From Sandarakinorhabdus glacialis (GTDB taxonomy: Bacteria; Pseudomonadota; Alphaproteobacteria; Sphingomonadales; Sphingomonadaceae): 64,000 bases of DNA. The stretch lies in the NCBI RefSeq assembly GCF_014643455.1, contig NZ_BMJM01000006.1, forward strand, positions 62,001 through 126,000, read 5' to 3'. Each line of letters starts with the position of its first letter. Positions within the stretch are counted from its first letter, which is position 1. Positions 43,608 through 52,144 of this stretch are shown here, in pieces. The translations under genes and the position numbers were made by a program. The notes beneath the pieces are model-generated. The model had not been told where the DNA came from and did not search any database. It was given only the letters and a program-made list of their open reading frames with translations.

Positions 43608-44617
43608 CGGCCGCACCGCTCCGGCTGCCCCCCGATCACCCGCAAGTCCGCGCCGGCCGCGTCGGCGTGCTGCTCGTCAACCTGGGCTCGCCCGACGCCC
43701 CCGACACCGCCTCGGTCCGGCGTTTCCTCGGCGAATTCCTGTCCGACCCGCGCGTCATCGAGATCCCCGGCATCATCTGGAAGCCGATCCTAAACCTGTT
43801 CATCCTCACCACCCGGCCGCAAAAGACCGCGAAAAACTACGCCAAGGTGTGGACGCCCGGCGGCTCGCCGATCACCGCTTATACCCGCGCCCAATCCGAC
43901 GCCCTGCAAGGCGCCTTCGGCCCCGATGTCGTCGTCGACTGGGCGATGCGCTACGGCACTCGCTCGATTGCGGAACGGATGCAGGCGATGAAGGACCAGG
44001 GCTGCGACCGCATCCTGCTGGCGCCGCTCTACCCGCAATATTCGGCCGCCACCAACGCCACCGTTGTCGACGCCGCCAACGCCGCACTGGCCGGCTGGCG
44101 CTGGCAACCGGCATTGCGCACGCTGCCGCCCTATTACGACAGCGCCGACCATATCGACGCGCTCGCCGCCAGCATCCGCGAAGGCGTCGCTGGGCTCGAT
44201 TTCGAGCCGCAGCTCATCGTCACCAGTTTCCACGGCATGCCCCGGCGCACGCTCGAGCAAGGCGATCCCTATCATTGCCATTGCCAGAAAACCGGGCGCT
44301 TGTTGCAGGAGGCGCTGCAGATACCATTGAAGGTCACCTTTCAATCGCGCTTCGGCCGCGCCGAATGGCTGCAACCCTATACCGATGGCACGCTTCGCAC
44401 GCTGCCCGGCGAGGGCATTCGCCGCATCGCCGTGGCCTGCCCCGGATTCGCCGCCGATTGCCTCGAAACCCTCGAGGAAATCTCCATGGAGGGCCGCGAA
44501 ACCTTCATGGCGGCGGGCGGCACGCACTTCGGTTACATCCCCTGCCTCAACGCCGCGCCAGGATCTGTCGAAATGCTCAAGACTTTACTCGCGACGGAAC
44601 TTGCGGGCTGGATTTAA
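43604..44617 (+). CDS. hemH: Ferrochelatase
   Basis: A 337-residue class II chelatase-fold enzyme that inserts Fe2+ into protoporphyrin IX, the last step of haem synthesis. Motifs: VGVLLVNLGSPDAP (start of the N-terminal domain), PLYPQYSAATNATV, VTSFHGMPRRTLEQGDPYHC (catalytic His of SFHG), FQSRFGRAEWLQPYTD, and AVACPGFAADCLETLEEI (catalytic Glu region). It is membrane-associated but lacks an anchor helix. ATG 43604 overlaps the upstream stop, fixing the start; a long upstream frame is an antisense/out-of-frame read of the oxidoreductase gene. Confidence 0.96.
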   Translation: MTAAPLRLPPDHPQVRAGRVGVLLVNLGSPDAPDTASVRRFLGEFLSDPRVIEIPGIIWKPILNLFILTTRPQKTAKNYAKVWTPGGSPITAYTRAQSDALQGAFGPDVVVDWAMRYGTRSIAERMQAMKDQGCDRILLAPLYPQYSAATNATVVDAANAALAGWRWQPALRTLPPYYDSADHIDALAASIREGVAGLDFEPQLIVTSFHGMPRRTLEQGDPYHCHCQKTGRLLQEALQIPLKVTFQSRFGRAEWLQPYTDGTLRTLPGEGIRRIAVACPGFAADCLETLEEISMEGRETFMAAGGTHFGYIPCLNAAPGSVEMLKTLLATELAGWI

Positions 44618-44667
44618 GCCGGTAATGTGAGACCCGAACCCGATAAAGGGGCAGGGGAGATTAGTTC

Positions 44668-45390
44668 ATGCCACGCGTAGCGATCGTAACCGGCGGCACT
44701 CGCGGAATAGGCGAGGCGATCTGCCTCGCCCTCAAGGCAAACGGCATCACCGTCGCAGCAAATTACGGCGGCGACGATGCCAAGGCGCAATCCTTCACCC
44801 AGCGCCATGGTATCCCGGCTTTCAAATGGGACGTCGGCAATCACCAGTCGTGCCTCGACGGCGTCGCCGCTGTCGAAGCGGCGCTCGGCCCGGTCGACAT
44901 CGTCGTCAACAACGCCGGTATCACCCGCGACGGCACGCTGATGAAGATGAGCTATGAAGCCTGGGACGAAGTCATCCGCGTCAATCTGGGCGGCTGCTTC
45001 AACATGGCCAAGGCAACCTTCACCGGCATGAAATCGCGCGGCTTCGGCCGCATCGTCAATATCGGCAGCATCAACGGCCAGGCCGGCCAATACGGCCAGG
45101 TCAATTACGCTGCCGCCAAGTCGGGCATCCACGGCTTTACCAAGGCGCTGGCCCAGGAAGGCGCGCGCTTCGGCATCACCGTCAACGCCATCGCGCCAGG
45201 CTATATCGACACCGACATGGTCGCCGCCGTCCCCGCCGACGTGCTGGAAAAGATCGTCGCGAAGATCCCCGCCGGCCGCCTGGGGCAGGCCAGCGAGATC
45301 GCGCGGGGCGTGGCATTCCTGACGGGCGAGGATGCCGGCTTCGTGACGGGCAGCACGCTGAGCATCAATGGCGGGCAACATATGTATTAA
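44668..45390 (+). CDS. phbB: Acetoacetyl-CoA reductase (SDR family)
   Basis: A 240-residue short-chain dehydrogenase. It has the cofactor motif TGGTRGIGEAI (8-18), NNAGI near 88, catalytic Ser in NIGSINGQAGQYGQ, Tyr-x3-Lys as NYAAAKSG, and PGYIDTDMV. The residues and length match PhbB/PhaB, which reduces acetoacetyl-CoA to (R)-3-hydroxybutyryl-CoA for polyhydroxybutyrate. No PHB synthase or thiolase is adjacent, so the pathway link is inferred from the family only; a FabG-like role is the alternative. Confidence 0.88.
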   Translation: MPRVAIVTGGTRGIGEAICLALKANGITVAANYGGDDAKAQSFTQRHGIPAFKWDVGNHQSCLDGVAAVEAALGPVDIVVNNAGITRDGTLMKMSYEAWDEVIRVNLGGCFNMAKATFTGMKSRGFGRIVNIGSINGQAGQYGQVNYAAAKSGIHGFTKALAQEGARFGITVNAIAPGYIDTDMVAAVPADVLEKIVAKIPAGRLGQASEIARGVAFLTGEDAGFVTGSTLSINGGQHMY

Positions 45391-45393
45391 ATA

Positions 45394-45451
45394 CCTCCCC
45401 CCGTCGGGGGGAGGTCGGACTCGCGCCTTCGCGAGCCGGGAGCGGGGGCGG
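45394..45451. repeat. Double-hairpin GC repeat (family B, copy 4, degenerate)
   Basis: CCTCCCCCCGTCGGGGGGAG, then a CTCGCGCCTTCGCGAG hairpin and a diverged GGGAGCGGGGGCGGAG tail. It follows phbB. Its tail supplies the GGAG that serves as ribosome-binding site of the downstream small gene. Confidence 0.75.
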
Positions 45452-45460
45452 AGCGCAAAA

Positions 45461-45670
45461 TTGACTGGTAAACACTCCCTCACCATCGCCGGCCACGCCA
45501 CCTCGCTGACTGTCGAACCCATCTTCTGGGAAGCCCTGAAAGCCGCCGCCGAAACCGAAAACAAGCCGCTCGCCGCCCTTGTCGCCGAAATCGACGAGGC
45601 CCGAACCACCAACCTCAGCAGCGCCATCCGCGTCTGGCTATACGAACGCGCTACCGCCCCCCGGCACTAG
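45461..45670 (+). CDS. Ribbon-helix-helix domain protein (69 aa)
   Basis: This 69-residue protein has an RHH_4-type DNA-binding pattern: a strand (SLTIAGHATSLTVEP), then helix 1 (IFWEALKAAAETE) and helix 2 (LAALVAEIDEA), and LSSAIRVWLYERA. Such proteins are usually dimeric repressors. The likely start is TTG 45461, with GGAG about eight bases upstream in repeat copy B4. An in-frame ATG at 45368 would lie inside phbB and the repeat, and is rejected. Regulated target unknown. Confidence 0.75.
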   Translation: MTGKHSLTIAGHATSLTVEPIFWEALKAAAETENKPLAALVAEIDEARTTNLSSAIRVWLYERATAPRH

Positions 45671-45692
45671 GTTCGACTTTCCAACCAGACAT

Positions 45693-45785
45693 TCGTCATG
45701 CTGAACTTGTTTCAGCATCCATCGTCCAGCTGGGCAGACCTTCGCCAACGGCGGGATGGATGCTGAAACAAGTTCAGTATGACGA
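45693..45785. repeat. Long inverted repeat (family A, copy 2)
   Basis: 28-base arms at 45693-45720 (TCGTCATGCTGAACTTGTTT...) and 45758-45785 are inverted with a single mismatch across a 37-base spacer. They differ from copy 1 (3825-3922) by a few compensating changes that keep the pairing. It lies between convergent genes. Confidence 0.82.
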
Positions 45786-45834
45786 GGTGCGTTGAACGAG
45801 CCAGCATCACTTCGAGAGAGCCGCCCAAGTCAGC

Positions 45835-47292
45835 TCACCCGGCCCTCTCCCCCAGCTTCCGGATATTCTCCGCATGGTCCGCCCGATTGATCGGGTAAAA
45901 CGCCAGGCAGATGATCGCCACCGTCGATGTCACCATGATCGCCGCGATATAGGTGATAGCCAGCGAGCTCAGCACCTCGGGTGCCACCTGACCCGGCCGC
46001 GCCTGCGCCGGGAACGCCACCAGCGCCAGCAACAGCCCCGACAGGAACACCCCCATTCCCGACACCGCCTTGTTGACGAGGATCACCGCCGAAAACAGCA
46101 GCCCTTCCGATCGCTGCCCGGTTTCGAGCTGGATCTGGTCGGTGACGTCGGCGACCATCGACACCGCGAGGATGGCGCCGGCGAACACGCACGTCACCGA
46201 GAACGCATATTGCACCATCAGGATCGGCAACAGCAGCGGATCGCCGTTGGGTGGAAACAGGTCGATCGAGCGCAGGAACAGCGGCGTCACCCCCGAAAAC
46301 ATCGACAGCACGAACAGCGCCATCGCCGATCGTTTCTTGCCGAAGCGCGCCGACAGCGGCAGCACGACGACCATCGCGAGCACGATGCCGGCGATGCCGC
46401 TCGACGCCAGGCCGGCGATCTGGCTCGGGCTCAGCTCCCAGAAATAGGTCGAGAAATAGACTGCCAGCGCCGTGTTGAGCCCCGAGGCAATGGCAAAGAA
46501 CAGGCTGGCGAGCAGGATCGACACATACGACCGGTGCACGAAGATGCTCAGGATCTCGCGCAGCATCACTCTCAGCGAGAACCGCGGCGCCGGCGGCAGG
46601 ACGGGCAGGGTCAGCATGTGCTTCTGCGTGCCCAGCGACGACACCAGCACCGACACCAGCATCACCGCCGCCGCCACCCAGGCATAGGTGACATAGCCGT
46701 CGGGGTTGAGCTGCCCCACGGGGTGCGTCGGGGTCGCCTTCAGGAAAAACTGGAAGGTGAGGATCGTCATGGTCAGGCCGCCGAGGACACCGAAAAAGTA
46801 TCGCGCCGCGACCAGCTTGGTGCGCTCGTCATAATCGCTGGTAAATTCCGCCAGCAGCGCCGTCGACGGGATTTCGTACAGGCTGATCGAAAACCGCACG
46901 ATGATGGCGACCGTGACCAGCCAGGCGAACTGCCCGCCCTGCGACATCTCGGGCGGCGACCACAGGAACAGATAGGATATGGCGATCGGCAGCGCGGCCG
47001 CATACATGAACGGATGCCGGCGCCCGAGCCGCGAGCGAAAATTATCCGAATATTGCCCGAGCAACGGGTCGAACAGCGCATCGGCGACCATGGCGATCAT
47101 GATCGCCGCCCCCACCCACGCCGCCGGCAGGCCGACGACCTGGTTGTAGAACAGCATCAGCAGGGCGTTGAAGCCCTGGTCCTTGACCCCGAAGGCGACC
47201 GTCCCGGACCCGTACAACATACGGGTCGCGAACGGCACGGGCACCGCTGGCGGCGGTAATGATACAAGCGGCGGCGGCGAGATTACCGACAT
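45835..47292 (-). CDS. GPH-family sugar:cation symporter (MFS-like)
   Basis: A 485-residue membrane protein with about twelve transmembrane segments. The N-terminal half has the GPH pattern MLYGSGTVAFGVKDQGFNAL and the loop DALFDPLLGQYSDNFRSRLG-RRHPF, the conserved D-P-x-x-G-x-x-S-D element. The family imports glycosides, pentosides or hexuronides with H+ or Na+; sphingomonad members often sit in catabolic islands next to TonB receptors, as here. The start at 47292 is chosen from the family N-terminus; no strong ribosome-binding site is seen. Confidence 0.87.
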   Translation of the reverse strand: MSVISPPPLVSLPPPAVPVPFATRMLYGSGTVAFGVKDQGFNALLMLFYNQVVGLPAAWVGAAIMIAMVADALFDPLLGQYSDNFRSRLGRRHPFMYAAALPIAISYLFLWSPPEMSQGGQFAWLVTVAIIVRFSISLYEIPSTALLAEFTSDYDERTKLVAARYFFGVLGGLTMTILTFQFFLKATPTHPVGQLNPDGYVTYAWVAAAVMLVSVLVSSLGTQKHMLTLPVLPPAPRFSLRVMLREILSIFVHRSYVSILLASLFFAIASGLNTALAVYFSTYFWELSPSQIAGLASSGIAGIVLAMVVVLPLSARFGKKRSAMALFVLSMFSGVTPLFLRSIDLFPPNGDPLLLPILMVQYAFSVTCVFAGAILAVSMVADVTDQIQLETGQRSEGLLFSAVILVNKAVSGMGVFLSGLLLALVAFPAQARPGQVAPEVLSSLAITYIAAIMVTSTVAIICLAFYPINRADHAENIRKLGERAG

Positions 47293-47526
47293 GAAAACAC
47301 GGTTTGCGCCGCCGCAGCCCCAGTCCACAGGATCGTTCGACAGGTCATTGCGTCCCCCCCGCCGGCCAGGACCGGCAAACGCTTGTCCGGAACGCCCGTT
47401 TTTACGGGTCGCACCTTTCTTGCCGGGCAAGCCCGGCAACGAACCGGCAAGGTGGCATGTTTGCTCCCGCCGGAATACAGCCGGGGGGCCGAAAACGCGC
47501 CGACCCCCGACTAATGGCAGGCGGCG
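47293..47526. other. Intergenic region with two GC hairpins
   Basis: Between the minus-strand epoxide-hydrolase-like gene and the GPH transporter gene lie two hairpins: CCCGTTTTTACGGG at about 47394-47407 and TTGCCGGGCAAGCCCGGCAA at 47420-47439. Neither has a T-run. They may end the upstream transcript or modulate read-through. Nothing else is recognisable. Confidence 0.45.
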
Positions 47527-48537
47527 TCACCCGCCCGGAAAACGCCTGCCGAGCCAGTCGAGCAGTGCCTTGGAAACTTCCTCGGGCTTCTCCTGCTGGG
47601 TCCAATGCCCCGATTCCCTGACCAGATAGCGTTCGAGGTCGGGCACATAGGCCTCCATGCCCTCGGTCATCGCCGGGCTGAGCACGATGTCGTTCTCCGC
47701 CATGATCATCAGCGACGGCACCGCGACGTGCTCGCTGCGGCCCGCGGATTGCTCCCAGTTGCGGGTGAAGTTGCGGTACCAGTTGATGCCGCCGGTGAAC
47801 CCCGTCGCGGCGAAGGTCTCGGCAAAGGCCGCGATCTCGTCGTCGCTGAGGAACTGGAAGGCGTCACCGGCCTGGTCATAGACTTTCAGCGCCTCGCCGA
47901 GCGCGAGCGTGCGCTCCGCGGACGGGCGCTTTGCATATTGCTCGAGCGTTTCCATCGGCTTGCGCATGAAAAACCGGATCGTGCGCTCGGGGTCTTCGGC
48001 GAGTACCGCATCGGCGCGGCCGGGCTGCTGGAACCAGACGATGTACATGTCCTCGCCGAACACCGCGCGCATGCCGGCGATCGGATCGACCGGCCCGCGC
48101 GGCATGAAGGGCGTGTTGACCCCGATAACGCCGGCAACGCGATCGGGATGGCGCAGCGCCATTTCCCAAACCACCATGCCGCCCCAGTCATGGCCGCAAA
48201 AGATCGCCTTCTCGATGCCAAGGCTGTCGAGCAGCCCGACAAGGTCGCCGGTCAAATGCTCGAGGTCATAATTGGCGGCGCCATCGGGGCCGCCCGTTAG
48301 CCCATAGCCGCGCTGGTCCGGCGCAATCGCCCAGCGCCCCGCCGCTTCGAACGCCCGCAGCTGGTGCCGCCACGAAAACGCCAGCTCGGGAAAGCCGTGG
48401 CAGAAGACGACCGGCACGCCTTCGCGCGGCCCGACTTCGTAATAGGCCATGCGCAGGCCGTTGCTGTCGGCGTACTGAACCGGCGGCATCTGCCGCGCCA
48501 GTGCCCCGGACACGGGCTTGCTTTCGCCCGCGGTCAT
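47527..48537 (-). CDS. Epoxide-hydrolase-like alpha/beta hydrolase
   Basis: A 336-residue hydrolase. Diagnostic motifs are HGFPELAFSWRHQ (HGxP oxyanion element), the nucleophile elbow GHDWGGMVV with Asp rather than Ser, PDQRGYGLT, and catalytic His in ESGHWTQQEKPEEV. An Asp nucleophile plus HGxP is the pattern of soluble epoxide hydrolases. Reaction: water opening of an epoxide to a diol. It starts inside the stop of the upstream zinc dehydrogenase gene (ATGA), so the two are coupled. A limonene-monooxygenase-like gene nearby could supply the epoxide. Confidence 0.85.
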   Translation of the reverse strand: MTAGESKPVSGALARQMPPVQYADSNGLRMAYYEVGPREGVPVVFCHGFPELAFSWRHQLRAFEAAGRWAIAPDQRGYGLTGGPDGAANYDLEHLTGDLVGLLDSLGIEKAIFCGHDWGGMVVWEMALRHPDRVAGVIGVNTPFMPRGPVDPIAGMRAVFGEDMYIVWFQQPGRADAVLAEDPERTIRFFMRKPMETLEQYAKRPSAERTLALGEALKVYDQAGDAFQFLSDDEIAAFAETFAATGFTGGINWYRNFTRNWEQSAGRSEHVAVPSLMIMAENDIVLSPAMTEGMEAYVPDLERYLVRESGHWTQQEKPEEVSKALLDWLGRRFPGG

Positions 48538-49610
48538 GCGCCGGGCCTCACGACGATCTTGCACTGCGCCTCGGGGTCGGCGAGCGCTGCAAACGCCGCC
48601 GCGACGCCGGCCAGCCCGACTTCGCTCGTCACCGCCGGCAGCACGTCAATCTTGCCCTCGGCGATATTGTGCAGCGTGGCCGCGAATTCGATCGGCGAAT
48701 AGCCAAGCACGAAACGGAAATCGAGCTGCTTGCTGATGCACAGGAACGGCTCGATGCGGTCGGTTTCCATACACACGCCGGCGACGATGACCTGCGATCC
48801 CGTCGGCGCCGCCTCGATGATGCCCTGCAACACCCCGGGCACCCCGACGCATTCGAAGATCACCGCGCGCTTGCCGGTCTTGCCGGTCATCATCTGTAGC
48901 GTCCGTTCCGCCCCGGTCACCGGGACGCCGAGCGCCGACCAGCGGCCGTGCGGTGACTCCTTCGTCGGATCGACGATGACGTCGGCGCCCACCCTTTCCG
49001 CCACGGCGCGGCGCGCCGGCGAGAAGTCCGACGCGATCACCGGCCCCAGCCCGCGCGACTTCAGCGCCGCGATCACCGCCAGCCCGACAGGACCGCAGCC
49101 GATCACCAGATACGCCGAATCAGGCCCTATGTCCGACAGCGCCACGGCATGCTCGCCGACGGCGAACGGCTCCGTCATCGCCGCCTGCACATCAGAAAGC
49201 CCGTTCGGCACCGCCAGCAGCATCGCTTCGGTCAACACCATGCGTTCGGCGAACCCGCCCGGATAATTATTGGAATAGCCGATCGCATCGAAGCCATCGG
49301 CGCGCAGCGCGATCGGCATGCTGACGACCCGCGTGCCCGATTTCAGCGATTTGGCGGTGTCGGGACCGTGATCGAGGATCTCGGCACAGAATTCATGGCC
49401 GAAGACGATGTCGCCGGCCGGATCGACCGTCGACGGCGTCCCGGCGCGGGCACCCAGTTCGAGCATGTTCTCGAACGAGTGCAGCGCGTGCAGGTCCGAC
49501 CCGCAGATGCCGCAGCACAGGGTCCGCACCAGCACCTGCCCGGCGGCGGGCACCGGCTCGGCGATTTCATCGCAGACAAGCTGCTTGTTCCTGCGCACGA
49601 CGGCCAACAT
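48534..49610 (-). CDS. Zinc-binding alcohol dehydrogenase (MDR family)
   Basis: A 358-residue medium-chain dehydrogenase. The GroES-like catalytic domain has LCCGICGSDLHAL (catalytic Zn Cys) and VFGHEFCAEILD (His-Glu). The Rossmann domain has LVIGCGPVGLAVIAALKSRG. It would oxidise an alcohol with NAD(P)+. The set of four structural-Zn cysteines seems incomplete. GGGGAG precedes ATG 49610. It is divergent from the FAD oxidoreductase, and their shared promoter carries the CATAACACGT motif. Confidence 0.88.
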   Translation of the reverse strand: MLAVVRRNKQLVCDEIAEPVPAAGQVLVRTLCCGICGSDLHALHSFENMLELGARAGTPSTVDPAGDIVFGHEFCAEILDHGPDTAKSLKSGTRVVSMPIALRADGFDAIGYSNNYPGGFAERMVLTEAMLLAVPNGLSDVQAAMTEPFAVGEHAVALSDIGPDSAYLVIGCGPVGLAVIAALKSRGLGPVIASDFSPARRAVAERVGADVIVDPTKESPHGRWSALGVPVTGAERTLQMMTGKTGKRAVIFECVGVPGVLQGIIEAAPTGSQVIVAGVCMETDRIEPFLCISKQLDFRFVLGYSPIEFAATLHNIAEGKIDVLPAVTSEVGLAGVAAAFAALADPEAQCKIVVRPGA

Positions 49611-49692
49611 CTGCGTCTCCCCAACGTCCTTGCGGCCGGTGCCGCTTGCCGCGAATTCTGGACCTACGGAGCCTCGAGGTAAAGCCAAAAAA

Positions 49693-49702
49693 CATAACAC
49701 GT
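49693..49702. promoter_or_regulatory. Candidate TetR operator (copy 2 of the CATAACACGT motif)
   Basis: CATAACACGT lies in the divergent promoter between the zinc dehydrogenase and the FAD oxidoreductase. The identical 10-mer (minus strand) occurs in the promoter region of the TetR gene at 53439-53448. Flanks partly agree (followed by TTAGGAAT here and ATGAAT there). A shared regulator is inferred. Confidence 0.45.
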
Positions 49703-49773
49703 TAGGAATCTCTTTTATGTTTGCCTCAAGATGCGCTATGCCGGTGACACAAGGCGAAGATCGGGACCGGGCG

Positions 49774-51293
49774 ATGGCAGACGAAAACGCGAGCACGGTA
49801 TTCGTGGTGGGGGCCGGGATCGCCGGCCTGTGCACGGCGCTGTCGCTGGCGCCGATGGGGCGCCGGGTCGTCATCCTCGAACGCGACGCCGGGCCGCCCG
49901 AAGGCACCGCCGACGAAGCATTTCGCGACTGGCAGCGCCCCGGCGTCAGCCACCTCCGCCAAAGCCACGCCTTTCTCGCCCGCCTGCGCAACATCATCCG
50001 CGACAACCACCCGGAATTGCTCGCCGAACTTACGCCGCCGGCTGCCGCGACATCGTGTTCAAGGACTTCCTGCCCGCAGCGCAGATGGCGAGCTACGCGC
50101 CGCTGCCCGCCGACGACGATTTGACGATCATCACCAGCCGCCGCATCACCCTCGAACTGATCATCCGCCGCCACGTCGAGCGCCAGCCCAACACCGAGAT
50201 CCGCTCGGGCACCGTTGTCCGCGAACTGCTCACGTCCCGCGAACCCGACGGCACCATCCGCGTCACCGGACTGACCATCGAGGACGCCGATGGCCGGCGC
50301 GACATCGCCACCGGCCTCGTCGTCGACGCCGGCGGCAAGGGCGCCCGCCTGCTCGAAAAACTGATCAAGATCGGCGTGCCCATCACCGAGGAATTGGAAT
50401 CGGCCGGCGTGCTCTATTTCACCCGCCACTACCGCCTGCTCCCCGGCGTCACCGAGCCGCCGCGGCAGGAAGTCCCCGCCTCGGGCGACCTCGGCTATCT
50501 CAAGTTCGGGGTCTTCCCGGCCGATGGCGGCTGCTTCTCGATCACGCTCTGCGTTCCCGAAATCGAGCTCGAACTGCGCAAGGCGGTCAAGGAACAGGCC
50601 AGCTTCCACGCCATCTGCCTCGAGCTTCCCGGCCTGGTGCCGTGGCTCCGACCGGACGTCTCCGAGCCGGTGTCCAAGGTCATCGGCATGGGCGACCTCA
50701 GCAGCCGCTGGCGCGCCTTGATGGCGGACGGCAAGCCCTGCGTGCTCGGCTATATCCCGCTCGGCGACGCGCTGATCCGCACCAATCCGCTCTATGGCCG
50801 CGGCTGTTCGTTCGCCGCCGTCAGCGCCGGCATCCTGGGCGATGCGCTTGCGGCCAGCGACGATCCGGCGACGCAGTTCAGGCTGTTCGCCACCGGCATC
50901 GACACCGGGCTACGGCCGTTCTTCGATCATATGCGCGAGCAGGACCGCACCGCCATCCGCCGCGCCCAGGCCGTCCTCACTCTCGATTATCGCCCCCGCC
51001 TCAAGGCCCGGCTGGCCAAAAGCTTCGTCGACGACGGCATCACCATCGCGCTGCGCTCGGACATCGGCCTGATGCGCCAGGCGCTGCGCGGCTTCCACAT
51101 GCTCGAACACCCGTCGGCGTGGCTGAACAAGCCCGGCAACATGCTGCGGGTCCTCGGCTATTGGGCGCGCGGCAAGAAAGCCAACGCCGCCGCCTACTCA
51201 CCCAAGCCCGGCCCCGATCGCGCCGAGATGATGCACGCCATCGGCATCTCGCCCGACACCGACATGCGGACCGACTGGAAACAGGCCGCCTGA
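49774..51293 (+). pseudogene. FAD-dependent oxidoreductase, apparently frameshifted
   Basis: Two frames together form one protein of about 506 residues. The N-terminal frame reads MADENASTVFVVGAGIAGLC, an FAD-binding Rossmann motif, up to about base 50030. The frame starting at about 50031 continues with AAGCRDIVFKDFLPAAQ and stays open to 51293. One base seems to be missing in the CTTAC tract at 50029-50033. The family resembles PHBH/geranylgeranyl-reductase-like flavin hydroxylases. A genuine mutation, a sequencing error or rare recoding are all possible. ATG 49717, with AGGA nine bases upstream, is an alternative start. Confidence 0.8.
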
Positions 51294-51328
51294 CGCGCCT
51301 TCCCAAAGCGCCGACGCGGCGCCGGCGA

Positions 51329-52144
51329 TCAGCCGGCGTCGCGCCCCTCGGTCTCGAGAAACGCCAGAATCCCCCCGCTCGCCAAGCTGTCCCGGGTCTT
51401 CTCCGGCTCCAGCGTCGCCATCCGGTCAAGCGCCGCGATTTCGGGCGGCACATACCAGTGCAGCTTGTCCGAATGATACGCCTCCCAGACCGCCTGCGCG
51501 ACTTCGATCGGCGGGATCGGCCGGAACATGCCCTCCTTCGACGCCGCGCCGATCGCCTCGCGCGGGATGATCGGCGTGTCGATCAACCCCGGCAACACGT
51601 CGGCAACCCGAATGCCGAGCGCCTTGAACTCGATCGACAGCGCCTCGCTCAACCCCTTTACCGCATGCTTGGTCGCCGAATAGACCGCGATCCCCGGCAT
51701 GCCGAAGGTCGCCGACGACGACGATGTCGTGAAGCACATCGAGTTTTCCGTCGCCTTCAAAAGCGGCACCGCGAGATGGATGCCGTTCAATACCCCGACG
51801 AAATTGACCTGCACCAACGCCAGCACATCCTCGAACGGCTGGTCGGCGAACGGCCCGCCCTTGCCGATGCCGGCGTTGTTGTGGAGCATGTCCATCCGGC
51901 CGCCCGTCGCCGCCGAAAACGCCGCGATCGCCGCCGCATAATCAACCCGGTCGGTGACATCGAGCCGGCGCACCAGGCAATTCTCGGCGCCGATCTCGCC
52001 CGCCAGCTTGGCTAGCAGATCCTCCTGCACATCGAAGCCCCCGACGAACCAGCCTTTGCCGGCGAACAACAGCGCCACCTGCCGCCCGATGCCCGACGCG
52101 GCGCCGGTGATGAATATCGATTTACGCCCGTTTGCAGTACTCAT
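51329..52144 (-). CDS. Short-chain dehydrogenase/reductase
   Basis: A 271-residue SDR with the classical TGAASGIGRQV cofactor motif (14-24), NNAGIGKGG near 90, catalytic Ser in TTSSSSATFG, and Tyr-x3-Lys as YSATKHAV. PGLIDTPII follows. It probably interconverts an alcohol and a ketone on a hydrophobic intermediate. Its ATG overlaps the stop of the LLM oxidoreductase gene (TCAT), so the two are co-translated. The C-terminal tail after residue 240 is slightly longer than in minimal SDRs. Confidence 0.9.
   Translation of the reverse strand: MSTANGRKSIFITGAASGIGRQVALLFAGKGWFVGGFDVQEDLLAKLAGEIGAENCLVRRLDVTDRVDYAAAIAAFSAATGGRMDMLHNNAGIGKGGPFADQPFEDVLALVQVNFVGVLNGIHLAVPLLKATENSMCFTTSSSSATFGMPGIAVYSATKHAVKGLSEALSIEFKALGIRVADVLPGLIDTPIIPREAIGAASKEGMFRPIPPIEVAQAVWEAYHSDKLHWYVPPEIAALDRMATLEPEKTRDSLASGGILAFLETEGRDAG

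Noticed and set aside
45874-47259. A 461-codon plus-strand frame inside the GPH transporter gene
   Set aside because: Arg/His/Gln-rich antisense frame. The minus-strand product has twelve hydrophobic segments and family motifs.
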